DNA of 5,640 nt. Origin: Candidatus Neoflavobacterium equi. GTDB taxonomy: Bacteria; Bacteroidota; Bacteroidia; Flavobacteriales; Flavobacteriaceae. The notes under the pieces are model-generated. The model was not told where the DNA came from and ran no database searches. It worked only from the letters and a program-made list of their open reading frames with translations. Position numbers and translations under genes: made by a program. Below, one piece after another: positions 1 through 5,640 of the stretch (within the stretch, counting starts at the first letter, position 1; each line of letters begins with the position of its first letter). The stretch is taken from positions 1 to 5,640 of the forward strand of contig JAGHSS010000170.1 of assembly GCA_018065745.1 (NCBI GenBank), in the 5' to 3' direction.

Positions 1-1740
1 GTCAACGCCAACCAAATATGGTCTAAAATTGTTCACAATGCTTGGAAATCTGCAGAGCCAGGAATCTTGTTTTGGGATACCATAATTAAAGAGTCTTTGC
101 CTGATTGTTATGCAGATTTGGGATACAAAACAGTATCTACAAATCCTTGTGGTGAAATTCCATTGTGTCCTTATGACTCTTGTCGTTTGTTGGCAATTAA
201 CTTGTATGCTTATGTGGATGCGCCATTTACTGCAAAAGCGTCTTTCAACTTTGAGTTGTTTGAAAAACACGTGGGAATTGCACAGCGTATGATGGATGAT
301 ATCATTGATTTGGAATTGGAAAAAATTGATGCAATCATAGCAAAAATTGACGCTGATCCAGAAGATGCAGAGGTGAAACGCATTGAAAAACACCTGTGGT
401 TGGAAATCAGAACCAAGGCTGAAGAAGGAAGAAGAACTGGTGTTGGAATCACGGCAGAAGGAGATATGCTTGCAGCTATGGGAATTCAGTATGCAAGTGA
501 AAAAGGTATTGCTTTCTCTGTTGATGTGCACAAGCGTTTGGCAATTGCAGCTTACAGAAGTTCTGTTGACATGGCTAAAGAACGTGGCGCATTTGGTATC
601 TATGATGCGAAACGTGAGGAAAACAATCCGTTTATGTTGCGTTTAAAAGCTGAAGATCCAGCTTTGTACAACGATATGTTGGAATATGGAAGAAGAAATA
701 TTGCGTTGTTGACCATTGCACCAACGGGAAGTACTTCTTTGATGACGCAAACAACCTCAGGAATTGAACCGGTATTTATGCCGGTGTATAAAAGAAGAAG
801 AAAAGTAAATCCAAACGATAAAAATGCCCGTGTGGATTATGTAGATGACACAGGGGATTCATTTGAAGAATATATTGTTTTCCACCACAAGTTTAAGGAT
901 TGGATGGAAGCAAATGGAATTGATTCAAACACAAATTTTACCGATGCTGAAATTGATGAGTTGATTGAAAAATCGCCTTATTACAAAGCGACATCTAATG
1001 ATATTGATTGGTTGAGCAAGGTAAAAATGCAGGGGGCAATTCAAAAATGGGTGGATCACTCCATTTCTGTAACCATCAACATTCCAAATGATGCTACTGA
1101 AGAATTGGTAAACCAATTGTATATGACGGCATGGGAAGAAGGTTGTAAAGGGGTTACAGTTTATAGAGATGGATCCAGATCTGGAGTTTTAGTTTCTAAA
1201 GATGAAAACAAAAAGACTGAAGAATCTGTTGCTGAAAAAACGGATGCCTTCCCAATTAAACGTCCGCATAGCTTGGTAGCAGATGTGGTGCGTTTCCAAA
1301 ATAACAAAGAGAAATGGATTGCGTTTATTGGTAAAATTGACGACAGACCTTATGAAATCTTTACTGGATTGGCTGATGATGAGGACGGTATTTTACTGCC
1401 TCGTTGGGTTAATGAAGGTTTCATTATCAAGAACAAAAATAGTGATGGTGTCACTCGTTATGATTTCCAATACCAAAACCAAAGGGGATACAAAACAACC
1501 ATTGAAGGATTGTCTCACCGTTTTGATCCGGTATTCTGGAACTATGCAAAATTGATTTCTGGAACATTAAGACACGGTATGGCGATTGAAAATGTAGTTG
1601 ATTTGATCAACTCCTTACAATTGGATAATGAAAAATCAACACTTGGAAAAATGGTGTGGCACGCGCATAAAAACGCTTTGTACCGGACGGGACTGATGCT
1701 TTGGGACAGAAGTGTAGTAACTGTAGTTCTACACAGTTGA
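1..1740 (+). CDS. nrdJ: Adenosylcobalamin-dependent (class II) ribonucleotide reductase, 5' truncated and frame-disrupted near the 3' end
   Basis: Class II reductases reduce ribonucleotides to deoxyribonucleotides in the cytoplasm, using adenosylcobalamin to make the active-site thiyl radical. The frame is open from base 1, so the start lies outside the window; by family length I infer a few hundred N-terminal residues are missing. Counting from the first visible codon, residues 48-52 read NPCGE, the Asn/Cys/Glu active-site signature. A second Cys at residue 61 (bases 181-183) has the expected spacing of 11 for the partner half of the active-site redox pair. APTGSTS (bases 718-738) is the phosphate-binding loop. 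GCKGVTVYRDGSRSG starts near residue 381 and closes the barrel. Residues about 420-541, beginning RPHSLVADVV, fit the TSCPD domain of this family. After LDNE (bases 1621-1632) the family match stops abruptly, and the last 35 or so residues before the TGA at 1738-1740 are out-of-frame sequence. The identification is firm; whether the gene is intact in the organism is not. Confidence 0.93.
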   Translation, partial: VNANQIWSKIVHNAWKSAEPGILFWDTIIKESLPDCYADLGYKTVSTNPCGEIPLCPYDSCRLLAINLYAYVDAPFTAKASFNFELFEKHVGIAQRMMDDIIDLELEKIDAIIAKIDADPEDAEVKRIEKHLWLEIRTKAEEGRRTGVGITAEGDMLAAMGIQYASEKGIAFSVDVHKRLAIAAYRSSVDMAKERGAFGIYDAKREENNPFMLRLKAEDPALYNDMLEYGRRNIALLTIAPTGSTSLMTQTTSGIEPVFMPVYKRRRKVNPNDKNARVDYVDDTGDSFEEYIVFHHKFKDWMEANGIDSNTNFTDAEIDELIEKSPYYKATSNDIDWLSKVKMQGAIQKWVDHSISVTINIPNDATEELVNQLYMTAWEEGCKGVTVYRDGSRSGVLVSKDENKKTEESVAEKTDAFPIKRPHSLVADVVRFQNNKEKWIAFIGKIDDRPYEIFTGLADDEDGILLPRWVNEGFIIKNKNSDGVTRYDFQYQNQRGYKTTIEGLSHRFDPVFWNYAKLISGTLRHGMAIENVVDLINSLQLDNEKSTLGKMVWHAHKNALYRTGLMLWDRSVVTVVLHS

Positions 1741-1796
1741 TGTATCAAGAAGGATGCCTGACGTGCAAGAGCTGTGGATCATCTAAATGTGGATAA
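1635..1796 (+). pseudogene. nrdJ: Displaced C-terminal tail of nrdJ in another frame (frameshift plus internal stop)
   Basis: Reading codons from 1635 restores the family sequence: INTWKNGVARA, a TAA at 1668-1670, KRFVPDGTDALGQKC, and finally YQEGCLTCKSCGSSKCG before the TAA at 1794-1796. The tail carries six cysteines (codons at 1713, 1722, 1755, 1764, 1773 and 1788), including CSNC, CLTC and CKSC pairs. In class II enzymes the C-terminal Cys-rich tail passes electrons from thioredoxin-type donors to the active site. Adding one A to the run at 1631-1635 would join this tail to the upstream frame. The TAA sits where the family normally has Leu (TTA would need one T for A change at 1669), so a second lesion must also be explained. 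Both lie beside A-runs, so homopolymer sequencing error is a serious alternative to true gene decay. Everything else in the tail is well preserved, so any real decay would be recent. Confidence 0.85.
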
Positions 1797-1800
1797 TAAC

Positions 1801-1865
1801 AAATAGCGATATAAATAAAAAAGTCGACCTCAGTAAGGTCGACTTTTTTATTTATATCGCTATTT
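1801..1865. terminator. Perfect 30-bp inverted repeat, probable bidirectional terminator
   Basis: Bases 1801-1830 and 1836-1865 are exact reverse complements around a 5-base loop (CAGTA). The inner stem is AGTCGACCT/AGGTCGACT, flanked by an A6 run on the left and a T6 run on the right, so either strand gives a GC-richer hairpin followed by a U-tract. It begins 4 bases after the restored nrdJ stop at 1796 and lies between convergent genes, as expected of a shared intrinsic terminator. The pairing extends a further 15 or so bases beyond the U-tract on each side, which is more than termination needs. Confidence 0.8.
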
Positions 1866-1897
1866 CTTGGACTTGCGTTAGGGATTGAAGCGGCATC

Positions 1898-1925
1898 CTT
1901 TTGTGAGGCGTCAGCCGACCAAAAG
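1898..1925. repeat. Inverted repeat, second hairpin of the intergenic element
   Basis: CTTTTG at 1898-1903 pairs with CAAAAG at 1920-1925 around a 16-base interior. The interior can itself form GGC/GCC (1907-1909 with 1914-1916) around GTCA. Its flanks belong to the sequence I think is the conserved part of the element. Confidence 0.5.
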
Positions 1926-1943
1926 ATACAGCGAAAAGCCCGA

Positions 1944-1976
1944 CCTTTTTTTTGCAGCGCTAGCGAAAAAAAAAGG
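1944..1976. repeat. Inverted repeat, first hairpin of the intergenic element
   Basis: CC followed by eight T (1944-1953) faces nine A followed by GG (1966-1976) around a GC-rich centre that contains the palindromes AGCGCT and CGCTAGCG. The long A/T stem resembles a weak terminator. On the minus strand it lies only about 15 bases past the stop of the small membrane protein gene, so it may help end that transcript. Confidence 0.5.
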
Positions 1977-1990
1977 AAACGCCCCAAAAA

Positions 1991-2245
1991 TTAGGCTCTT
2001 GTACTTTTAAAAATCAAATTTATAATGGCCAAAATGACGATTGCTCCAATTGCTCCGGTTAAGATGCTGCCAATGATACCTGTTCCTAAACTCACGCCTA
2101 GGGCACCTAATAACCAATAACCGACGAAACTTCCCAATATTCCCACAATGATGTTTCCGATCAATCCTAATGACCCACCTCTGAATATTTGACTACCTAA
2201 CCATCCAGCTACTAGTCCTACAATTAATGTTACTATAATTTCCAT
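1991..2245 (-). CDS. GlsB/YeaQ/YmgE family (transglycosylase-associated) small membrane protein
   Basis: This is a complete 84-residue, very hydrophobic, glycine-rich inner-membrane protein. Three membrane segments are visible at about residues 3-20, 27-49 and 55-78. The first is followed by the family-typical GWLGSQIFRG turn, and the second starts with GLIGNIIVGILGSFVG. A short basic end (FKSTRA) follows the third. Length and pattern match the family, which is commonly annotated as stress-response or transglycosylase-associated; no enzymatic activity is established and the exact role is unclear. The ATG at 2243-2245 is the only start that keeps the first helix and the usual length. The leader before it is A-rich (AAAATATAATAAAAA) without a Shine-Dalgarno motif, which is common in Bacteroidota. 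It lies 93 bases downstream of the large surface protein on the same strand and converges with nrdJ. Co-transcription with the upstream gene is possible but not shown. Confidence 0.9.
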   Translation of the reverse strand: MEIIVTLIVGLVAGWLGSQIFRGGSLGLIGNIIVGILGSFVGYWLLGALGVSLGTGIIGSILTGAIGAIVILAIINLIFKSTRA

Positions 2246-2338
2246 TTTTTATTATATTTTTTGGTTATAATATAGTAACAAATTGTTAGGTGTTTTTATT
2301 GTTTAATTAGGACATTAATTGACTTTTGGATAATATAG
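2246..2338 (-). other. Short AT-rich spacer upstream of the small membrane protein gene
   Basis: This is the gap between the stop of the large secreted protein and the ATG of the small membrane protein. It presumably holds the 3' end of one transcript and possibly a promoter for the next. I looked for the Bacteroidota promoter pattern (TTTG near -33, TAnnTTTG near -7) on the minus strand and found no good match. I also found no strong terminator hairpin. Confidence 0.5.
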
Positions 2339-5300
2339 TTATCTTTTTAAACTGAAGTGACTTTTGTAAGATCTTCCATTTTCTAACTCTATTACAAACC
2401 AATAATCTGTTGCTGGAACTGGTCTTGAATTGTATGTTCCATCCCAACCACCGTTGATTGGCATAAAAGATTTAAGCAATTTTCCATATCTGTCATAAAT
2501 CTGAACTTCTGTGTTGGCATAAAAATCCTTACTGATTCCTGTTAAATTCCAAGTATCATTAATACCGTCATAATTAGGAGTAAAGAAATTTGGCGCACCT
2601 AAAACGGCAATTTCAATGGCTTGGGTGCTACATCTGTTGATGTCTCTGACATATACCGTATGGAATCCTGGTGTGACGTTGAAAAACACATTGCTCTCTT
2701 GATATGTCCCGTTTATTTGATCCATACTGTATTCTAAAGCGACATTGGTTGGTTTCACTAATACCTTAACACTGGTAAAATATGTTAAATCTTCTATTAT
2801 AATTTGGTCTAAAATAGCTGATTCTGAAAGCGTAACTTCAAAAAATGCGGTATCCTGACATCCTTTATCTGTGGTGATTACAACTTCATAAAGTCCTACT
2901 TCTGAAACGTTAATTGATGGTGTTGTTGCACCAGTATTCCACAAATAGGTATAATTTACGTTTTGAATCTGATTCAAATCAGCACGCAATTCAATGGTGT
3001 TTTGAACGTCAATACATATTGGATGTATGGTGTTGTTGCTTACAATATGCGGAATTGGATTGACTTGAATTTTTAAAGTTTTCAAGCTGATGCAATTTCC
3101 ATTAACCGTTTGTTTTTGATATACAATTTGCTCAAAGGCTGTCGTGTTTGTATATCTTAAAGGCAATGGATTGCGTTCCAATTGAGCGTCCTCTAAAGTT
3201 GCATAATATTGATATTCTGTGTTGGTCTGCGTTGAAAATTGTGACAAATCAATACTTGAAATTCCGTCAATATCTGTGTCGCAAACACGATACAATATAG
3301 GCGCAGCATCACCAAAGAAAATATTGAAATTCAATGCTTGAATTTTTGCACAATTTGTGGTGCGATCTGTAATTTTTACAACGTAATTTTCTGTACTTCT
3401 AGTTGTAGAAACCACAGATGTCAAAGCATTTGCATCCAATGCTGCGTCTTGGGTGTTGTTGAAAAATTCAACACTGTAATTTGCATTGATGTTTTGTATA
3501 AACGCAGCAGTGTTTGATAAATTAATTTGTGTAGCAACGTTGTTGATTCCGCAAATATCAAATTCAAGAACCCCAACAGAAGGCAAGGCGTTAACTTTTA
3601 TTTGTTGCTCTAAAACGGTATAACAATCTGGTGTGTTTACATGGTGTAAACGCATGTAAATAACATCATTAAACGGTGTATTGTTATAATAGGTTGCAAT
3701 CGGGTTGATGTTGGCGTTTGCGTTGTTTCTAGTAGCATGATAGGAATATACAAAATCTGTAAGGTCTTGATTTCCAAAAACTGTAGCTGTAAAATCTGTA
3801 AGTGTAATTGAGACTTTTCCATTGGTGTCTGAACCGTCTTCTGCAGTATCACAGACTACAATTGGTTGAATGCTGCTGATTGATCTTCCATATTTAAAAT
3901 CCAATTCAAAAGAGGCAATTTTGTTGCATTTTGGATTTGTGATATCGTGAATTTTAGCATAAATCAACTGTTGTCTTTCAGCAGTTAGCTGTAAAGGTAA
4001 GGTCAGTTGATTGGTATGTGCAATGGCATCCTCCTCTGAATTGAAATAGGATACCTTAAAATCTGTAGTGCTTTGATTGCCCAAGATGGCTGCAGTTTGT
4101 GAATTGAAATCCACAGTAAATGGCTGTGTTGTGTTTTCAGTACACAATTTAATATTTGCTGGCGGGGTAACAATTACTGGATTTTTTCCCACATAAACAT
4201 CAACTTCCCCTTTTATTGGACACTTGAAATTTGGTGATATAATTTCAGCTCTCACATTTCCTGAAGTACTTACCGTGAATGTTCTGGTGTTATTTGCAAC
4301 CAAAATATCATTTAAATACCAACTGTAGGTAGCATTTGGAAACTCTTGAATGCTCAATGTAAATGATTCCCCTTGACACAGATTTAACGAAGTCTCAATA
4401 CTAGCTGAACCTGGATTGATCAAGTTGATTTTATTTAAAAACATAGACTGAATGAATGGAGGAAGCCCTTGTCTGGACGTTCTCCCTTCAGATTCTGGAT
4501 CAATGTTTATATAATTATGTGCATAATTTGCGGCAGTTAAATGTCCTTCAGGATTTAAAATCGCTCCTACATAAGAGCTACCTCTATCATAATTTGTTGA
4601 TAGCGATCTGTAAATTTTTCCATCTGGTGCCATTTGTAAAGCGCCTCTAAAGGTTGCATCTCTGGAAATGATGTGTCCAGATGTACCCACACTCACGTTT
4701 TCCATGTCATATTGCCACAGTTGTGAGTTGGAAGCATTGTTCCCAGAAAGTGTTGTAGTAACATATAAATATCTTCCAGAAAGCGAAAATTCCAATCCGT
4801 ATGGCTCATATCCTGTGTAATTGTAATCTGCATCAAATAGTGAAAGCGTGATTGGATTTGAAACAATACCAGAAACGTTATTGAAGTCATATAATTGTAA
4901 ACCATTTGTTGACAATCCTTGGTTTGCAATAGCTAATTTGGTACCGTCAGCATTCAATTTCAAATACCCTCTACCATCGCTATTTGGGATGTTATTGGTG
5001 AAATATGATATAACTGGCGTGGTATTCAAACCGTTCTCATCCACTTTAAAAGCATAAAATGAATTGTAATTATCGTTTGATTGAGGATTATTACTTGCAT
5101 ACGTAATGATCCAATAGGTAGAACATTCATCACCTTGTACAGCAGTTACCTTTTCAGAACAGTGAGGCAAAAGGTTGATGTTTTTTTGACCAACATCTCC
5201 TAATCCATTATTTAATGACATATCAACTATGGAGTATGAAAATCCATTGTAGTTGTAGTTGTGTTCATCAACAGTGAAAATGTAGTATTGGGTGTCAATG

Positions 5301-5632
5301 GACGGGTGAGGTACAACAATTGCAGATTGCGTTGAAGATTGATCTCCACCCAAATTCTGACCGTTTCTCATTATTTGATGGTTTTTATTCCAAACAAGTT
5401 TACCATTGGTATAAAATAACAAATTACCTGAAGAGGAGGAAATAGTAGTACATCCTTCTTCAGAATTTAGATTTAAATTGCTATTCTTTGGCATATCAGT
5501 TAATGGCACCGCAGTACCTGAACTAAAATCTAATCCAGCAAAATTTCCAAAATACCATTTGGAAGCTTCTCCTTGGGCCTGAGATGTAAGTGAGGTAATA
5601 AATAATAGTAGTAAAAAATACTTTTTGAGCAT
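2339..5632 (-). CDS. Large secreted modular surface protein with a T9SS type B sorting domain
   Basis: This is a complete 1097-residue protein. Residues 1-19 form a signal peptide (basic MLKKYF, hydrophobic core, SQA before the cut). Residues about 24-400 form a propeller-like region, with blade-like strands such as YLKLNADGTKLAIANQG, YGLEFSLSGRYLYVTTT and ALQMAPDGKIYRS. Residues about 407-480 look like an Ig/PKD module. Residues about 482-857 hold four related modules of 80-100 residues, and residues 858-935 another Ig-like module (YLWNTGATTPSINVSEVG). Residues 936-1011 resemble segments found in SprB-type adhesins (TPGFHTVYVRDINRC). Residues 1013-1097 are the gliding-motility-associated C-terminal (CHU_C, type B sorting) domain. 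Such proteins cross the inner membrane by Sec and the outer membrane by T9SS, and end up on the surface or outside the cell. I infer an adhesive or binding role; no catalytic motif is visible. The ATG at 5630-5632 is supported by the signal peptide directly after it. The promoter lies outside the window. Confidence 0.93.
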   Translation of the reverse strand: MLKKYFLLLLFITSLTSQAQGEASKWYFGNFAGLDFSSGTAVPLTDMPKNSNLNLNSEEGCTTISSSSGNLLFYTNGKLVWNKNHQIMRNGQNLGGDQSSTQSAIVVPHPSIDTQYYIFTVDEHNYNYNGFSYSIVDMSLNNGLGDVGQKNINLLPHCSEKVTAVQGDECSTYWIITYASNNPQSNDNYNSFYAFKVDENGLNTTPVISYFTNNIPNSDGRGYLKLNADGTKLAIANQGLSTNGLQLYDFNNVSGIVSNPITLSLFDADYNYTGYEPYGLEFSLSGRYLYVTTTLSGNNASNSQLWQYDMENVSVGTSGHIISRDATFRGALQMAPDGKIYRSLSTNYDRGSSYVGAILNPEGHLTAANYAHNYINIDPESEGRTSRQGLPPFIQSMFLNKINLINPGSASIETSLNLCQGESFTLSIQEFPNATYSWYLNDILVANNTRTFTVSTSGNVRAEIISPNFKCPIKGEVDVYVGKNPVIVTPPANIKLCTENTTQPFTVDFNSQTAAILGNQSTTDFKVSYFNSEEDAIAHTNQLTLPLQLTAERQQLIYAKIHDITNPKCNKIASFELDFKYGRSISSIQPIVVCDTAEDGSDTNGKVSITLTDFTATVFGNQDLTDFVYSYHATRNNANANINPIATYYNNTPFNDVIYMRLHHVNTPDCYTVLEQQIKVNALPSVGVLEFDICGINNVATQINLSNTAAFIQNINANYSVEFFNNTQDAALDANALTSVVSTTRSTENYVVKITDRTTNCAKIQALNFNIFFGDAAPILYRVCDTDIDGISSIDLSQFSTQTNTEYQYYATLEDAQLERNPLPLRYTNTTAFEQIVYQKQTVNGNCISLKTLKIQVNPIPHIVSNNTIHPICIDVQNTIELRADLNQIQNVNYTYLWNTGATTPSINVSEVGLYEVVITTDKGCQDTAFFEVTLSESAILDQIIIEDLTYFTSVKVLVKPTNVALEYSMDQINGTYQESNVFFNVTPGFHTVYVRDINRCSTQAIEIAVLGAPNFFTPNYDGINDTWNLTGISKDFYANTEVQIYDRYGKLLKSFMPINGGWDGTYNSRPVPATDYWFVIELENGRSYKSHFSLKR
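2342..2596 (-). other. T9SS type B C-terminal sorting domain (CHU_C)
   Basis: Residues 1013-1097 contain the hallmark FFTPNYDGINDTWNLTGI, then VQIYDRYGKLLKSF, GGWDGTYNSRPVPATDYWF and a basic end (SLKR). This is the gliding-motility-associated C-terminal domain that directs export through the type IX system. It is complete and ends at the stop codon. Confidence 0.95.
3062..4189 (-). other. Four tandem diverged beta modules of the large surface protein
   Basis: Residues about 482-580, 588-680, 684-772 and 776-857 share one plan: a Cys near the start (497, 594, 694, 784), a Thr/Ser- or Asn-rich strand, an aromatic stretch of the VSYF/YSYH/VEFF/YQYY type followed by acidic/Asn-Ala residues, a Y-x-N turn, and a Cys near the end (569, 670, 761, 847). 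Two start CDTAEDG and CDTDIDG, acidic loops that might bind calcium. The modules have diverged so far that no DNA-level repeat is evident. Confidence 0.65.
4433..5563 (-). other. Propeller-like N-terminal region of the large surface protein
   Basis: Residues about 24-400 begin KWYFGNFAGLDFSSGTAVPL and continue with GNLLFYTNGKLVWNKNH and SAIVVPHPSIDTQYYIFTVD. This pattern is familiar from the N-terminal halves of other secreted Bacteroidota proteins. At least three later segments carry the strand-turn pattern of WD40/YVTN-type blades (D/S-G-K/R followed by a hydrophobic strand). The exact blade count cannot be fixed by eye. Confidence 0.6.
5576..5632 (-). other. Sec signal peptide of the large surface protein
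   Basis: Codons 1-19 encode a Lys-Lys N-region, a Leu/Phe/Ile-rich core and TSLTSQA, with a signal peptidase I site predicted after Ala19. No lipobox Cys is present, so the protein is not a lipoprotein. Confidence 0.88.
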
Positions 5633-5640
5633 TACAATGT

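Larger units (their letters stand above)
1873..1986 (-). repeat. Putative dispersed flavobacterial intergenic element with two hairpins
   Basis: Read on the minus strand, this stretch begins 4 or so bases after the stop of the small membrane protein gene. It has GGGGCGTTTCC, a first hairpin, GGTCGGGCTTTTCGCTGTATC, a second hairpin, then GGATGCCGCTTCAATCCC followed by TAACGC. From memory, similar blocks (a GGGCGT start, a TCGGGCTTT core and a CAATCCCTAACGC end, with variable hairpins between) recur between genes in Flavobacteriia; I could not search for this. It is locally richer in GC than the surrounding spacer and encodes no credible protein. It could be a dispersed repeat, an RNA structure in the 3' UTR of the upstream gene, or an extra terminator. 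Confidence 0.45.

Noticed and set aside
1738..1740. TGA at the end of the nrdJ open frame read as selenocysteine
   Set aside because: The residues before the TGA are already out of the family frame, so the TGA has no meaning in the native protein.
1630..1796. Programmed -1 frameshift in nrdJ giving the Cys-rich tail
   Set aside because: Slippage on the AAA codon at 1633-1635 would enter the right frame, but the TAA at 1668-1670 stops it 11 codons later. No stimulatory structure is evident, and I know of no frameshifting in this family.
1745..1987. Minus-strand open frame of 80 codons between nrdJ and the small membrane protein gene
   Set aside because: It runs through the hairpin element, the terminator palindrome and the nrdJ tail. 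Its composition is low-complexity and unlike any family; it is a by-product of the structured spacer.
2246..2300. TATAAT-like string just before the small membrane protein gene as a promoter
   Set aside because: It lies about 6 bases from the ATG, too close for a -10 element with a leader, and does not match the Bacteroidota -7 consensus.
4456..4650. Plus-strand open frame of 64 codons, and others opposite the large surface gene
   Set aside because: They lie wholly opposite a well-supported coding frame, lack family features and have no leader of their own.

Overview
The window looks like chromosomal DNA of a member of the Flavobacteriia (Bacteroidota). The support is an AT-rich sequence, a secreted protein ending in a type IX secretion system (T9SS) type B sorting domain, A-rich leaders without a clear Shine-Dalgarno site, and an intergenic structured element of a kind I associate with flavobacterial genomes. 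The species cannot be told from the sequence.

Layout. (1) Positions 1-1796, plus strand: the 3' part of nrdJ, an adenosylcobalamin-dependent (class II) ribonucleotide reductase. Its beginning lies outside the window. The frame present at base 1 stays open to 1740, but from about 1635 it no longer encodes the family sequence. The real cysteine-rich C-terminus continues in another frame to a TAA at 1794-1796. It is separated by a one-base loss in an A-run (1631-1635) and an in-frame TAA (1668-1670). (2) Positions 1797-1990, no gene: a perfect 30-bp inverted repeat (1801-1865), probably a terminator shared by the convergent genes, then a structured element with two hairpins (about 1873-1986). 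(3) Positions 1991-2245, minus strand: a small three-helix membrane protein of the GlsB/YeaQ/YmgE (transglycosylase-associated) family. (4) Positions 2246-2338: a short AT-rich gap. (5) Positions 2339-5632, minus strand: a complete 1097-residue secreted, modular surface protein with a signal peptide, a propeller-like N-terminal region, six Cys-paired beta modules and a C-terminal T9SS type B sorting domain. Only 8 bases of its upstream region are visible.

The genes do not form an evident pathway: nucleotide reduction converges on a cell-envelope pair. I see no mobile element, CRISPR array, tRNA or rRNA. I found no convincing undescribed system. The observations most worth a second look are the double lesion at the nrdJ 3' end and the structured intergenic region.
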